The notes beneath the pieces are model-generated. The model searched no databases. It saw only the letters and a list, made by a program, of their open reading frames with translations, and was not told the origin of the DNA. A program made the position numbers and the translations under genes. From an uncultured Clostridia bacterium (GTDB lineage Bacteria > Bacillota > Clostridia > TANB77 > CAG-508), in assembly GCA_947626815.1 (NCBI GenBank), contig CANQTN010000006.1, forward strand, positions 1 through 64,000: a stretch of 64,000 bases of DNA, in the 5' to 3' direction. The first letter of the stretch is position 1; each line of letters starts with the position of its first letter. Below are positions 40,870-50,582 of this stretch, piece after piece.

Positions 40870-41535
40870 ATGTCATTTGTAGTTGCAATTGATGGTCCTG
40901 CAGGTTCAGGAAAAGGAACAATTACTAAGTTAGTTGGTGAAAAGTTAGGTTTAATGAATATCGATTCTGGTGCTACATTTAGGTGTGTTGCATTAAATAT
41001 GTTACAAGAAAATATAAAATTAGAAGAAGAAGCAAAAATAAATGAAATGCTAGATAAAATAAACATTGAAATGAAAGAAAATGGAAAAATATTTTTAAAT
41101 GGAAATGATGTAACTCAAAGAATAAGAGAAAATGATGTAAACAATTTTGTTTCTCAAGTTTCTACAATAAAGATAGTAAGAAGTAAATTGCTAAATGTGC
41201 AAAGGAATATAGCAAAAGGAAAAAATGTAATAATGGAAGGTAGAGATATAGGAACAAGTGTATTTCCTAATGCTAATGTAAAAATTTTTTTAGATGCTTC
41301 TGCTGAAGAACGAGCCAAAAGAAGGCAAAAGCAAAATGAAGAAAAAGGTATAAAAACGTCATATGAAGAAGTATTGGAAAATATAATTGATAGAGATAAA
41401 AGAGATTCTACAAGAGAAATATCTCCATTAAAACAAGCAAAGGATGCTATATATGTTGATACAACTAATATGACTATTGAAGAAGTAGTAGAGAAAATAA
41501 TTCAAATAATAGAAAATAAAAAGGAATGTGATTAA
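40870..41535 (+). CDS. cmk: Cytidylate kinase
   Basis: A 221-residue enzyme that phosphorylates CMP and dCMP. The P-loop is VAIDGPAGSGKGTITKLVG near the start; INIDSGATFR-like segment follows (here NIDSGATFRCVAL); VIMEGRDIGTSVFPNA and RDKRDSTREISPLKQAKDAI are family motifs. ATG 40870 is chosen over 40849 because AGGAGAGG lies before it. It is followed two bases later by plsC, an arrangement often seen in Firmicutes. Confidence 0.93.
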   Translation: MSFVVAIDGPAGSGKGTITKLVGEKLGLMNIDSGATFRCVALNMLQENIKLEEEAKINEMLDKINIEMKENGKIFLNGNDVTQRIRENDVNNFVSQVSTIKIVRSKLLNVQRNIAKGKNVIMEGRDIGTSVFPNANVKIFLDASAEERAKRRQKQNEEKGIKTSYEEVLENIIDRDKRDSTREISPLKQAKDAIYVDTTNMTIEEVVEKIIQIIENKKECD

Positions 41536-41537
41536 GA

Positions 41538-42134
41538 GTGGAAAATGTCTTAAAAAGAATAGTGAGATGGATTGTAAGAGGTGCTATTTATATATGGTGT
41601 AAAATTTATTATAAAGTAGAAATTATAGGTTTAGAAAATATACCACAAGATGAACCTTTAATATTTTGTGGAAATCATAGAACATATTTAGATCCACCAT
41701 TAATAATTTGTACAGCAAAAAGAGAAATGCAGTTTTTGGCAAAAGACGAGTTAGCGAAAAATCGATTTTTTAATTTTTTAGGTTGGGCCTTTAATGTTAT
41801 TCATGTGAAAAGAGATGAAAAAGATATAACTGCGATAAAACAGTCTTTAAAGACTTTAAAAGATGGTAAATGTATAGGATTATTTCCAGAAGGAACTAGA
41901 AATGGAATAGAAAAAGGAGAAAAATTAAAAGATGGAGTAGCCTTTTTTGCAGTAAGAAGCGGAGCAAAAATTTTGCCATGTGGTATTAATGGGGGAACAA
42001 AAGAAAAGAGAAAGGTGACAATAAGATATGGAAAACCTTTAGACTATAGTCAATATAAAGGAAGCAAAGACAAAGAAGTATTAGACAAAATAACTAAAGA
42101 AGTAATGGACAATATTATTGAACTTGCAAAATAA
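41538..42134 (+). CDS. plsC: 1-acyl-sn-glycerol-3-phosphate acyltransferase
   Basis: A 198-residue membrane-associated acyltransferase of phospholipid synthesis. The catalytic H-x4-D is in GNHRTYLDPP near residue 48, and FPEGTRNG near 120 is the second substrate-binding motif. An N-terminal hydrophobic stretch anchors it. It starts at GTG 41538, two bases after cmk. It converts lysophosphatidic acid to phosphatidic acid. Confidence 0.9.
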   Translation: MENVLKRIVRWIVRGAIYIWCKIYYKVEIIGLENIPQDEPLIFCGNHRTYLDPPLIICTAKREMQFLAKDELAKNRFFNFLGWAFNVIHVKRDEKDITAIKQSLKTLKDGKCIGLFPEGTRNGIEKGEKLKDGVAFFAVRSGAKILPCGINGGTKEKRKVTIRYGKPLDYSQYKGSKDKEVLDKITKEVMDNIIELAK

Positions 42135-42136
42135 TT

Positions 42137-42184
42137 GGGGACAGTCCCTAATGGTTCCAAAAGGTACTATTAGGGACTGTCCCC
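42137..42184. repeat. REP-like palindrome
   Basis: GGGGACAGTCCCTAAT on the left pairs exactly with ATTAGGGACTGTCCCC on the right (42137-42184), with a short imperfect loop. No T-run follows, so it looks more like a palindromic repeat than a terminator. Confidence 0.75.
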
Positions 42185-42216
42185 AACGGCGCCCTAACTG
42201 TGCCCAACGAAAAGAT

Positions 42217-42245
42217 TTGACAAAATATTTATTTGGTAGTATAAT
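42217..42245 (+). promoter_or_regulatory. Promoter of typA
   Basis: TTGACA (42217-42222), 17 bases, TATAAT (42240-42245): perfect consensus. A hairpin in the leader (GACGTTTTTCAA / TTGAAAAGCGTC, about 42269-42296) follows. Confidence 0.85.
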
Positions 42246-42318
42246 TTTATAGTGATTTAAAGTTGGTAGACGTTTTTCAAAAAGTTGAAAAGCGTCTTAA
42301 GTTATGAAGATAAAATAA

Positions 42319-42350
42319 AATTTGTGCCTTAGAAAGGAATGGTAGTAAAA
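42319..42350 (+). repeat. Repeated 5' leader, short copy at typA
   Basis: ATTTGTGCCTTAGAAAGGAATGGTAGTAAAA directly before ATG 42351. It lacks the hairpin part, but a different hairpin stands upstream. Confidence 0.7.
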
Positions 42351-44171
42351 ATGAACAACGAAAAAATAAGAAATATAGCAATAATAGCACACGTAGACCA
42401 TGGAAAAACAACATTAGTAGATTGTTTATTAAGACAAAGCCATGTATTTAGAGAAAATGAACAAGTAAGCGAAAGAGTAATGGATTCTAATGATTTAGAA
42501 AAAGAAAGAGGAATAACAATTTTATCTAAAAATACATCAGTTATGTATAAAGATGTAAAAATAAATATAGTTGATACACCTGGGCATAGTGATTTTGGTG
42601 GAGAAGTAGAAAGAGTTTTAAAAACAGTAGATGGGGTTTTATTACTAGTAGATGCATTTGAAGGAGCAATGCCCCAAACACGAGAAGTGCTAAAGAAATC
42701 TTTAGCAATGGGATTAAAACCTATTGTTGTTATAAATAAAATAGATAGACCAGGTGCTACACCTGAAAAAGTGTTAGATCAAGTAATAGAATTATTTATT
42801 GAGCTAGATGCAACTGATGAGCAACTAGATTTTCCAGTAATATATGCATCTGCTAAAAATGGAATTGCAAAAATGAATTTAGAAGATGAAACTACAGATG
42901 TACAATGCATATTTGAAACAATAGTAAATACAATAAAGGCTCCTAACTGTGATGAAGAAGGAACAGCACAAATGCTTGTATCTAATATTGGATATGATGA
43001 TTATGTAGGAAGAATGGCTTGTGGAAGAGTAGAAAGAGGAATAATAAAAACTGGTATGCCTGTTTCTATTTGCGGAAGAGAAGATAAAATTACACAAGGT
43101 AGGATTGCTAAGGTTTATACATATGTTGGGCTAAATAAAGTTGAAGTAGAAGAAGGAAAAGCGGGCGACATAATAGAACTTGCAGGACTTCCTGATATTA
43201 ATATAGGAGATACGATTTGTGATTTTAATAATCCAGAGAAGATACCATTTGTTGATATTGATGAGCCAACAGTATCAATGACATTTAGTGTAAATAATGG
43301 ACCTCTAGCGGGAAAAGAAGGACAATTTATTACTTCAAGACATATAAGAGATAGATTATTCAAAGAATTAGAAAAGAATGTTTCATTAAGAGTAAAAGAA
43401 ACAGATTCAGCAGATTCATTTGAAGTTGCAGGAAGAGGAGAACTTCATTTATCTATTTTAATTGAAACAATGAGAAGAGAAGGATTTGAATTATTAGTTT
43501 CAAGACCAAAAGTTATATTTAAAGAAATAAATGGACAAAAATGTGAACCAATTGAAAGATTGGTTGTAAATGTTCCGGATGACAGTGTAGGAACAGTTAT
43601 TGAGAAACTTGGAAGAAGAAAAGCAGAAATGGCAAATATGGAACCAGCTGAAGAAGGTCATACAAAAATAGAATTTAAAATACCTGCAAGGGGATTGATA
43701 GGTTATAGAACAGAATTTTTAACTGATACAAAAGGTGAAGGAACAATGAATCATACTTTTGATAGTTATGAGCCATTTAAAGGGGATATTCAGGCTAGAG
43801 TAAGAGGAACAATTGTAGCATTTGAAGCTGGAAAATCAATAACTTATGGATTATATAATGCACAAGATAAAGGAGATTTATTCATAGGTCCAGGTGTTGA
43901 GGTATATGAAGGAATGATTGTTGGTTTAAATTCAAGAGGAGAAGATTTAGCTATAAATGTATGCAAAGAAAAGCATTTAACAAATACTAGAGCTTCTGGT
44001 TCTGATGAAGCACTTCGTTTAGTACCACCTATACAAATGTCTTTGGAAAAAGCAATAGAATTTATTCAAGATGATGAATTAGTAGAAGTAACACCTAAAT
44101 CAATTCGTTTAAGAAAAAAGATACTTAACACAAAGGAAAGAGAAAGGGCTTCAAGAAATGCTAGTAAATAA
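42351..44171 (+). CDS. typA: Translational GTPase TypA/BipA
   Basis: A 606-residue ribosome-associated GTPase. G1 is IAHVDHGKTTLVD, G2 RGITI, G3 VDTPGHSDFGGEVER, G4 VINKIDRPGA, and the BipA-specific C-terminus includes GRGELHLSILIETMRREGFE and LTNTRASGSDEALRLVPP. It helps ribosome assembly and stress adaptation. The true start is ATG 42351 (NNEKIRNIAIIAHVDHGKT), because the ATG four codons earlier overlaps the ribosome-binding site. No in-frame CGG in 607 codons. Confidence 0.97.
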   Translation: MNNEKIRNIAIIAHVDHGKTTLVDCLLRQSHVFRENEQVSERVMDSNDLEKERGITILSKNTSVMYKDVKINIVDTPGHSDFGGEVERVLKTVDGVLLLVDAFEGAMPQTREVLKKSLAMGLKPIVVINKIDRPGATPEKVLDQVIELFIELDATDEQLDFPVIYASAKNGIAKMNLEDETTDVQCIFETIVNTIKAPNCDEEGTAQMLVSNIGYDDYVGRMACGRVERGIIKTGMPVSICGREDKITQGRIAKVYTYVGLNKVEVEEGKAGDIIELAGLPDINIGDTICDFNNPEKIPFVDIDEPTVSMTFSVNNGPLAGKEGQFITSRHIRDRLFKELEKNVSLRVKETDSADSFEVAGRGELHLSILIETMRREGFELLVSRPKVIFKEINGQKCEPIERLVVNVPDDSVGTVIEKLGRRKAEMANMEPAEEGHTKIEFKIPARGLIGYRTEFLTDTKGEGTMNHTFDSYEPFKGDIQARVRGTIVAFEAGKSITYGLYNAQDKGDLFIGPGVEVYEGMIVGLNSRGEDLAINVCKEKHLTNTRASGSDEALRLVPPIQMSLEKAIEFIQDDELVEVTPKSIRLRKKILNTKERERASRNASK

Positions 44172-44228
44172 TATTCTTACAAATGTAAGTTAAGTTTTTT
44201 ATGATAAAAAATAAGGAAAGTGAAAAAA

Positions 44229-44606
44229 ATGAGAGTAAGAAATAGTGAGAAAAAAGATTATAAACCTGAATTGGCTTGGGGAAAAACAATTGAAATAATA
44301 TATGATAGAATTAAACAAGAAGAATTTAGGAAAAGATTGAAAGTAGAAAAAAGTAATAAAGGATTAGATAGAGATACACATAATAGAGCATATATTTCGA
44401 CAAAAATCAGACAGTACATTGAAGAAGGGATGAAAAAAAGTGATGCTGTATTAAGAGTAATTGATGAAGAACCAGAAATTGTGAAACAATTTGAATATTT
44501 AGAAAGAGCAGGGTTAGATTTAAGAGTTGTTTTTTACAATTGGGTAAGCGGAAGACAGGGTCCAAAAGTAGATAAAACATTTTCAGATGGAGAAGAAAAA
44601 GGTTAA
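44229..44606 (+). CDS. Unknown protein downstream of typA
   Basis: A 125-residue, charged, soluble protein I do not recognise (KPELAWGKTIEIIYDRI, RAYISTKIRQYIEEGMKKSD, YNWVSGRQGPKVDKTFSDG). The start at 44229 follows AAGGAAAGTG. It lies 57 bases after typA, and its stop codon is within the hairpin of the leader repeat of the next gene. Confidence 0.65.
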   Translation: MRVRNSEKKDYKPELAWGKTIEIIYDRIKQEEFRKRLKVEKSNKGLDRDTHNRAYISTKIRQYIEEGMKKSDAVLRVIDEEPEIVKQFEYLERAGLDLRVVFYNWVSGRQGPKVDKTFSDGEEKG

Positions 44607-44661
44607 AAAATTTAATTCTTTTCCAACTAGATTTGTGCCTTAGGAAGGAATGAGATTAATA
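44601..44661 (+). repeat. Repeated 5' leader with hairpin, copy at O-methyltransferase gene
   Basis: GGTTAAAAAA pairs imperfectly with TTCTTTTCCAAC, followed by TAGATTTGTGCCTTAGGAAGGAATGAGATTAATA and the start at 44662. The left arm contains the stop codon of the preceding gene. Confidence 0.7.
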
Positions 44662-45251
44662 ATGGATAATCAAAAGTTAGCAAAAATTAAACAAAAAGCT
44701 TTAGCAGAAAATATACCAATTATAATGGATGATACACTTTTGGAGATTGAAAAAAGATTAAAACAAAAAAATCCTAAAAAAATCTTAGAAATAGGAACAG
44801 CTTGTCGGATATTCAGCCATATGTTTTTCAAACTTTTTAGAAGATGATGGAGAAATTGATACAATAGAAAGAGATGTTAAAAGGATAGAAGAAGCAAAAC
44901 AAAATATAAAAGAAATGGAATTAGAAGATAAAATCAATATTTATGAAGGTGATGCAGTTGAAATATTGCCTACTCTAAATAAAAAATATGATATGATATT
45001 TATAGATGCAGCTAAAGGAAAATATCCATTTTTTTTAACACAAGCTTTAAGACTGATAAATGAAAGTGGAATAATTTTTGCAGATAATATTTTGTACAAA
45101 GGTTATGTAATGAGTGATTATAATAAACATAAACAGCGTACTGCTGTGAGGAATTTGAGAGAATATATAAAACAAATAAATGAAAATCCGAATTTGGAAA
45201 CTGAAATTTTAGAAGTTCGGAGATGGATTAGCTATAAGTAAAGTAAAATAA
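44662..45251 (+). CDS. SAM-dependent O-methyltransferase, TrmR/YrrM type (two CGG shift sites)
   Basis: About 195 residues. At CGG 44806-44808 the frame stops within 13 codons. Skipping C44806 gives IGTACGYSAICFSNFL, restoring the conserved SAM-binding GTAxGYSAI motif. DTIERDVKRIEEAKQN, YDMIFIDAAKGKYPFF and IIFADNILYKG follow. At CGG 45218-45220 skipping C45218 gives EVGDGLAISKVK and a stop at 45249-45251, the normal ending (IGDGVAIS). Both shifts restore conserved glycines. These enzymes methylate catechol-like compounds or tRNA (TrmR); the latter is likely in Firmicutes. Start at 44662, placed by the leader repeat. Confidence 0.93.
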
Positions 45252-45256
45252 AGAAA

Positions 45257-45291
45257 CCCCCATCCCATAAAATAGGTTTATGGGATGGGGG
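45257..45291. terminator. Strong bidirectional terminator
   Basis: CCCCCATCCCATAAA, loop ATAGG, then TTTATGGGATGGGGG, between two converging genes. AGATTTTTT follows on the plus strand. Confidence 0.85.
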
Positions 45292-45337
45292 AAGATTTTT
45301 TGCGGAAATGTAATACTTTTCGAAAATGTTTAATAGG

Positions 45338-46189
45338 TTAATAGGTTTTTTGTCTTTTAATAATCTCCAGGGCTTCCTGCAGTCCTACGAAATCGAAGAT
45401 TTTTCCAGACGGGGCGACTCCGTACCCGGGAATGTCTATTTTCTTTGGATCAAATTCCAAGATATTAGACATATATTTGTTTTTCTTGTAGTTAGCATGT
45501 GCAGCACTTCCGCTTTCGGCGTGCACATGCATGTCGAAGGTCCGGATCTGAATTTCGAAGCACTCTCCAGATGGAGAGCGAAAGGTTACATGCAATGACT
45601 GGTAACCGTTTTCTTTTGGATGCAGGATATAATCTTTGGCTCCAATTATAAAATTTGGAGCTAGTCCTGATTTAGCCGGAATAAGCAGGCTGGGATGATT
45701 GCTAGCGTTAAAATCTTTAATATTCCTAGGTTTATCAGCCTCACACAAAGTGAAGCCCTGTTTGATGAAATATTCGATTGCTTTGTTTGCAATCTCGTAG
45801 CAAGACTGAATCAGCTTTCTGGAATTTCTTCCGAGAACCAGAATTCTGAAAGCAAATAAATCCCTGAGCAAATCCAAAGATTGATTAGTTTCTAAAAGGT
45901 TTAAAATTTTCTTTTCCGTACTGACTAAAGATTTGCGTCTGCCGTCTATACAGAACCGAATTTCCGGAAAATTCTTGTCTATTAAAGCATATACGTCGTT
46001 GAAACTTTTTCTAATCTGGTTTAAAAATTTCCGGTCTATAATTAATTTTCGGTACTCTGCAACTTTCGTCGCATGAGCAGTATCAATGATGTTTCCGCTG
46101 GCCTTAAGCAAAAATTCATATTCACTTAAGACTTCTGGGATGCTATGCCCTTTGTATAATGCTTGGGCAAATATGTTGTCATTAGGCAT
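45338..46189 (-). CDS. RelA/SpoT-domain (p)ppGpp synthetase-like protein, foreign composition
   Basis: A 283-residue protein. [44 protein letters not shown] and [14 protein letters not shown] are motifs of the alarmone synthetase domain. There is no hydrolase or regulatory domain, so it would be a single-domain synthetase. The gene is visibly richer in G+C than its neighbours and uses codons rare here. In particular it has CGG in frame three times (complement of 46031-46033, 45956-45958 and 45542-45544), each aligned with arginine, one of them in the conserved QIRT. Two of the three would give an immediate stop if the C were skipped. It looks recently acquired. Confidence 0.85.
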   Translation of the reverse strand: MPNDNIFAQALYKGHSIPEVLSEYEFLLKASGNIIDTAHATKVAEYRKLIIDRKFLNQIRKSFNDVYALIDKNFPEIRFCIDGRRKSLVSTEKKILNLLETNQSLDLLRDLFAFRILVLGRNSRKLIQSCYEIANKAIEYFIKQGFTLCEADKPRNIKDFNASNHPSLLIPAKSGLAPNFIIGAKDYILHPKENGYQSLHVTFRSPSGECFEIQIRTFDMHVHAESGSAAHANYKKNKYMSNILEFDPKKIDIPGYGVAPSGKIFDFVGLQEALEIIKRQKTY

Positions 46190-46359
46190 AATATGCTCCT
46201 TTCTTTTTTTATTAATACTATGTGTATTATAATAATTATATCATAAATTTATATAGATTTCAAATATTTAAATAATCAAATGGGTTACATTGACATAATC
46301 TAAAATAAGATATATAATAAAAATATTATTAAATATAATTAGGTTAGGTGAAAAGAAGA

Positions 46360-47589
46360 ATGAAAGAAATTGAATTATTAGCACCTGCAGGATCGTTCGA
46401 AAAAGCAAAAATAGCATTTTTATATGGAGCAGATGCTGTTTATTGTGGTACATCTTCATTATCATTAAGAGCAAGAGCAGATATGGATGAAGGAGATTTA
46501 GAGAAAACTATCAAATATGCACATAAAATAAATAAAAAAGTATATGTAACTTTAAATATATTTGCATGGGATGATAAATATGAAGAAATAATTGAAATGG
46601 CAAAAAAATTAGAAGAATTAAAACCTGATGGAATAATAGCAGCTGATGTAGGAGTAATAGAAACAATAAAAAGATATGCTCCATCTGTACCAATAAATAT
46701 AAGTACACAAGCAAATATTATTAGTTTACAAGATTGCAATTTTTGGTATAAAAATGGTGCCAAAAGAGTTATTATGGCAAGAGAAATGAATAAAGAGCAA
46801 TTGAAATATATAATGGAAAATAAACCAAAGGATTTAGAAGTAGAAATATTTATACATGGAGCAATTTGTTTTGCATTTTCAGGAAGATGCTTTTTAAGTG
46901 ATTTTTTATCATGTAGAAGTGCAAATCTTGGAGATTGTGTTCAAAGTTGTAGGTGGTCATATAATTTATATGCAGAAGAAAAGAATAATCCAGGTGAATA
47001 TATGCCAATTGAAACAGATGAATATGGAACTAGCATATTTTCATCTAAAGATTTATGTTTAATAAAAGAGCTTCCAGAAATAATAAATATGGGAATAGAT
47101 AGCTTAAAAATTGAGGGAAGATTAAAAACAGAATATTATATAGCAAGTGTAATAAATACATATAGAGCAGCAATTGATGATTATGAAAATGAACCAGAAA
47201 ATTATGATTATACAAAGTATTTAAAAGAATTAGAAAAAGTGAAGACTAGGGGATTAACAACTTTTTATTTTAATGACAGAAATAATAAAGACATTCAAGA
47301 ATATGGGGGAAGACAGTATAACGAAAATTATGAATTTGGTGGCAAAGTTATAGAATATAATAAAGAAAAGTCAGTTATAGAAATAAAAAATAAATTACAG
47401 GTAGAAGATGTTTTAGAAATAATTATTCCTGGTCAAATAGAACCATATATATTTAAAATAGAACATTTATGGGATGTTGAAACTGATGAAGAAATTAATT
47501 CAATAAGTCCAGGGGTAAAAGGTCAAATGGTAAAAATGCAGTTACCAATTGAGTGTAAACAAGATTGGATTTTGAGAAGAAAGAAATAA
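46360..47589 (+). CDS. Peptidase U32 family protein
   Basis: A 409-residue protein beginning IELLAPAGSFEKAKIAFLYG with GADAVYCG, then VYVTLNIFAWD, VPINISTQANI, EIFIHGAICFAFSGRC and the four-cysteine region CFLSDFLSCRSANLGDCVQSCRW, and SLKIEGRLKTEYYIASVINTYR. Members modify tRNA wobble uridines (TrhP/RlhA type) rather than act as classical proteases. ATG 46360 follows TTAGGTG. A terminator follows at 47637-47674. Confidence 0.9.
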   Translation: MKEIELLAPAGSFEKAKIAFLYGADAVYCGTSSLSLRARADMDEGDLEKTIKYAHKINKKVYVTLNIFAWDDKYEEIIEMAKKLEELKPDGIIAADVGVIETIKRYAPSVPINISTQANIISLQDCNFWYKNGAKRVIMAREMNKEQLKYIMENKPKDLEVEIFIHGAICFAFSGRCFLSDFLSCRSANLGDCVQSCRWSYNLYAEEKNNPGEYMPIETDEYGTSIFSSKDLCLIKELPEIINMGIDSLKIEGRLKTEYYIASVINTYRAAIDDYENEPENYDYTKYLKELEKVKTRGLTTFYFNDRNNKDIQEYGGRQYNENYEFGGKVIEYNKEKSVIEIKNKLQVEDVLEIIIPGQIEPYIFKIEHLWDVETDEEINSISPGVKGQMVKMQLPIECKQDWILRRKK

Positions 47590-47636
47590 AGATTATGAAT
47601 ATCATTTTTTTTATGATTATTTTCCTAGAATATAAA

Positions 47637-47674
47637 AAAGAGATACACCGATAAGCATAAGGTGTATCTCTTTC
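47637..47674 (+). terminator. Rho-independent terminator
   Basis: AAAAGAGATACACC pairs with GGTGTATCTCTTT around a 12-base loop. Confidence 0.8.
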
Positions 47675-47792
47675 ATTCCTCGATAAGCATAAAAGGAACT
47701 AATAATTAAATATATTAATTACTGAAAAAATTGTACAACAAAAACTAAACCTTGTCAAGTGACTCTTTAAGACAGATTTGGCCTAAATAATC

Positions 47793-48610
47793 TTAATAAT
47801 TTTGACTTTTATTTTCAAAATTACTTAATATATTAAAAATAAAAATACCGAAGTATAAAACATAAAATAGACATGATAAAATCAATTATAGTATTAATGT
47901 CTGGTATTAAAACAAAAATAGATCCAATTGAAAAGCCAATAATACAGTAAAAAGTGGGTCCATAATGATAAGTTAATAGATATTTTGTTAATTTCATAAA
48001 AAACAAACTTCCTATTAATATTCCAATGCTTAAAGGTAATAAAAAAGGAAAATAAAGAGTAGATACAGAATGTAAATAAAAGTTGTAAATACCTAAAAGC
48101 ATTAAAATTACTGTACTACTAACACCAGGAATTATTATTCCGAATTGACATTAAAAAACCACATAAAATTAAATAAAAGTTATTAAAATTTTTAATAGTA
48201 TTTATTTCTAAAAAATTTTCTAGAAAAATAGATCCTATTCCTATTATAAGTGCAAGTAAAAAGAAAAATAGATAAAAGGGTTTAAATTTTTCTTTTTTGT
48301 TTACTTCTTTTACTAAAGCAGGTATGCTTCCTGAAATTAAACCTATAAAAATTGATTTAGTTTGTATAGGAAAAGAAAATAAACAATAATTTAAAATATT
48401 GCCAAATATAAAAAAGCCCAATGCAGAGCCTATTAATATAGGAAAAAGAAATTTAAAGTTGTTTTTTATGTTTTTAAAAAAATTTAAAATACTGTCTAAA
48501 AGTTTTTCATAAATTCCAAAAATAACACAAAATACACCACTACTAATTCCTGGAAGTATAGCACCAGAACCGATTGCTATTCCTTTTAAACAATTTTGAA
48601 TGAAGTTCAT
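47793..48610 (-). CDS. DUF368 membrane protein (undecaprenyl-phosphate translocase, PopT type; two CGG shift sites)
   Basis: About 271 residues with around eight membrane segments. KGIAIGSGAILPGISSGVFCVIFG and its second-half counterpart IIIPGVSSTVILMLLGIYNF are the duplicated family motifs. DUF368 proteins carry undecaprenyl phosphate back across the membrane. On the minus strand CGG occurs at 48142-48140 and 47850-47848. Skipping the first C gives LMSIGIIIPGVSSTV, joining the two halves. Skipping the second gives FILGIFIFNILSNFENKSQNY and a stop at 47795-47793, a normal DUF368 end. Start follows AGAGGTG. Confidence 0.92.
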
Positions 48611-48746
48611 TTAAAATACACCTCTTTAAAATATATGGTTAGTACTTTATAAAAAATTACAAAAATTTTAGACTGACCTTTCAGTTTAATTATATTTTTT
48701 GTGAATTTGTGATATAAATATAGGGGCAAAAATGTAAAGGAGCGAA

Positions 48747-48818
48747 GGTTGAAAAATAATTACAATAATTTATTCTTTTCCAACCAGATTTGTGCCTTAG
48801 GAAGGAATGAGATTAACT
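48747..48818 (+). repeat. Repeated 5' leader with hairpin, full copy
   Basis: GGTTGAAAAATAATTACAAT..., right arm TTCTTTTCCAACC, then AGATTTGTGCCTTAGGAAGGAATGAGATTAACT and the start at 48819. Confidence 0.8.
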
Positions 48819-50555
48819 ATGAATAAAAGATTATATGAATATATCAAAATAGATGATTTAAAAGATATGTTAAAAAAATCTGGTGAGAAGTATGGAAACA
48901 AAATTGCATATCAAATTAAAAATAAAGATGGAAGTTATAAAGAAATAACACATAAAGAAGTAAGAGAAGTAATTGATGCCTTAGGTACAGCTTTAATAAA
49001 TATGGAATTAAAAGGAAAAAGAATTGCTATTATTTCGGAAAATAGATATGAATGGGAAATAGCATATTTAGCGATTGTATGTGGTGTGGGAATAGTAGTA
49101 CCATTAGATAAATCATTACCAGAAAACGAATTAAGAAGTTTAATAAAACGTTCAGAAGTAGAAGCGATATTTTATTCTGAAAAATATGAAAAAACTTTAG
49201 AAAGAATAAAAAATGAAGGTGTTGGAAAATTAAAACACTTAATTTCTATGGATTTAGAAAAACATACAAATGGTAATTATTCTGAGAAAGAATTAATTGA
49301 AGTAGGAAAAAAGTTAATAGAACAGGGAAATAGAAAATTTATTGATGCTAAAATAGATAATACACAAATGAATATAATGTTATTTACATCAGGAACTACA
49401 TCAGCATCTAAAATAGTATCATTATCACACAAAAATATTTGTTCTAATTTGATGGACATTGCGTCTGTATTAAATGTAAATTCAGATGATGTATTTTTAT
49501 CATTTTTACCATTACATCATGTATTTGAATGTACAGTAGGCTTTTTATTTAGTTTATATAAAGGGGCAAAAACAGTATTTTGTGATGGAATGAGACATAT
49601 TACAGACAATATGAGAGAATATAAAATTTCTGTTATGGCATCAGTTCCAGCAATATATGAAAGTATTTTCAAAATGATAACAAAAGTATTAGAAAAAGAA
49701 GGAAGACTTGACGATACATTTCAAAAAATGGAACAATATAAAGAATTTAGTATGGATGAGAAAAAACAAGTATTTAAAGAAATACATGAGATGCTTGGTG
49801 GAAATGTAAAATTAATGATTAGTGGGGCTGCAAGTTTGGAGCCAGGGATAGAAGAAAAATTTAGATTGTTAGGATTTAATTTAGTGCAAGGTTATGGCTT
49901 AACAGAAACATCGCCAGTTATTGCAATTGGAAATAGTAAATACCATAAAACTGGTTCAATAGGAAAAACAGTTCCAAGTGTAGAAGCAAAATTGGTAAAT
50001 GAGGATAAAGAGGGAGTAGGAGAACTTATTGTAAAAGGTCCAAACATCATGCTTGAATATTTTGAAAATAGACAGGAAACTAAAAAAGTATTAGTAGATG
50101 GGTGGTTTTATACAGGAGATTTAGCAAAAATTGATGAAGAAGGATATATATTTATATGTGGAAGAAAGAAAAGTGTTATTGTACTTAAGAATGGAAAAAA
50201 TATATTCCCAGAAGAAATGGAAAATTTAATGAATAGAATAGAAGGAATAGAAGAATCATTTGTATTTGGAAGACAAATGTCAGAAGACAAAAATGATATA
50301 AAAATATTTGCTAAATTAGTTTATAATAAAGAAATTGTAGAAGATGCTTATAAAGTGAAAGGCGAGGAAGAAATATACAAAGCAATAAGTGAAAAAATAA
50401 AAGAAATAAATAAACTAATGCCAAAATATAAAGCAATAAAAGGAATTATAGTAACACAAGAACCATTAATAAAAACTACAACAAATAAAATAAAAAGGCA
50501 AAATAATTTAGATAAAATCAAAGATGAAGATTTTAAGATAACATTTAAAACATAG
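48819..50555 (+). CDS. AMP-dependent acyl-CoA/acyl-ACP synthetase
   Basis: A 578-residue adenylate-forming enzyme that activates a fatty acid with ATP. FTSGTTSASKIVSLSH near residue 190 is the phosphate loop, VQGYGLTETSPVIAIG the adenine-binding motif, and GWFYTGDLAKIDEEGYIFICGRKK the hinge with its aspartate. Length is normal for long-chain acyl-CoA synthetases. It stands just before the biotin ligase and fatty-acid genes, so activation of a fatty acid for lipid synthesis is likely. No in-frame CGG. Confidence 0.92.
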   Translation: MNKRLYEYIKIDDLKDMLKKSGEKYGNKIAYQIKNKDGSYKEITHKEVREVIDALGTALINMELKGKRIAIISENRYEWEIAYLAIVCGVGIVVPLDKSLPENELRSLIKRSEVEAIFYSEKYEKTLERIKNEGVGKLKHLISMDLEKHTNGNYSEKELIEVGKKLIEQGNRKFIDAKIDNTQMNIMLFTSGTTSASKIVSLSHKNICSNLMDIASVLNVNSDDVFLSFLPLHHVFECTVGFLFSLYKGAKTVFCDGMRHITDNMREYKISVMASVPAIYESIFKMITKVLEKEGRLDDTFQKMEQYKEFSMDEKKQVFKEIHEMLGGNVKLMISGAASLEPGIEEKFRLLGFNLVQGYGLTETSPVIAIGNSKYHKTGSIGKTVPSVEAKLVNEDKEGVGELIVKGPNIMLEYFENRQETKKVLVDGWFYTGDLAKIDEEGYIFICGRKKSVIVLKNGKNIFPEEMENLMNRIEGIEESFVFGRQMSEDKNDIKIFAKLVYNKEIVEDAYKVKGEEEIYKAISEKIKEINKLMPKYKAIKGIIVTQEPLIKTTTNKIKRQNNLDKIKDEDFKITFKT

Positions 50556-50582
50556 TACTAGCATGGATAAAGGGAGCTTTTT

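Noticed and set aside
42137..42184. GGGGACAGTCCC palindrome as a terminator of plsC
   Set aside because: No T-run follows the stem; it fits a REP-like palindrome better.
49277..49459. Long reading frames on the opposite strand of many genes (for example here, 21295-22011 and 53210-53713)
   Set aside because: They are mirror frames of well-supported genes, with compositions dominated by Leu/Ile/Phe from A+T-rich antisense DNA.
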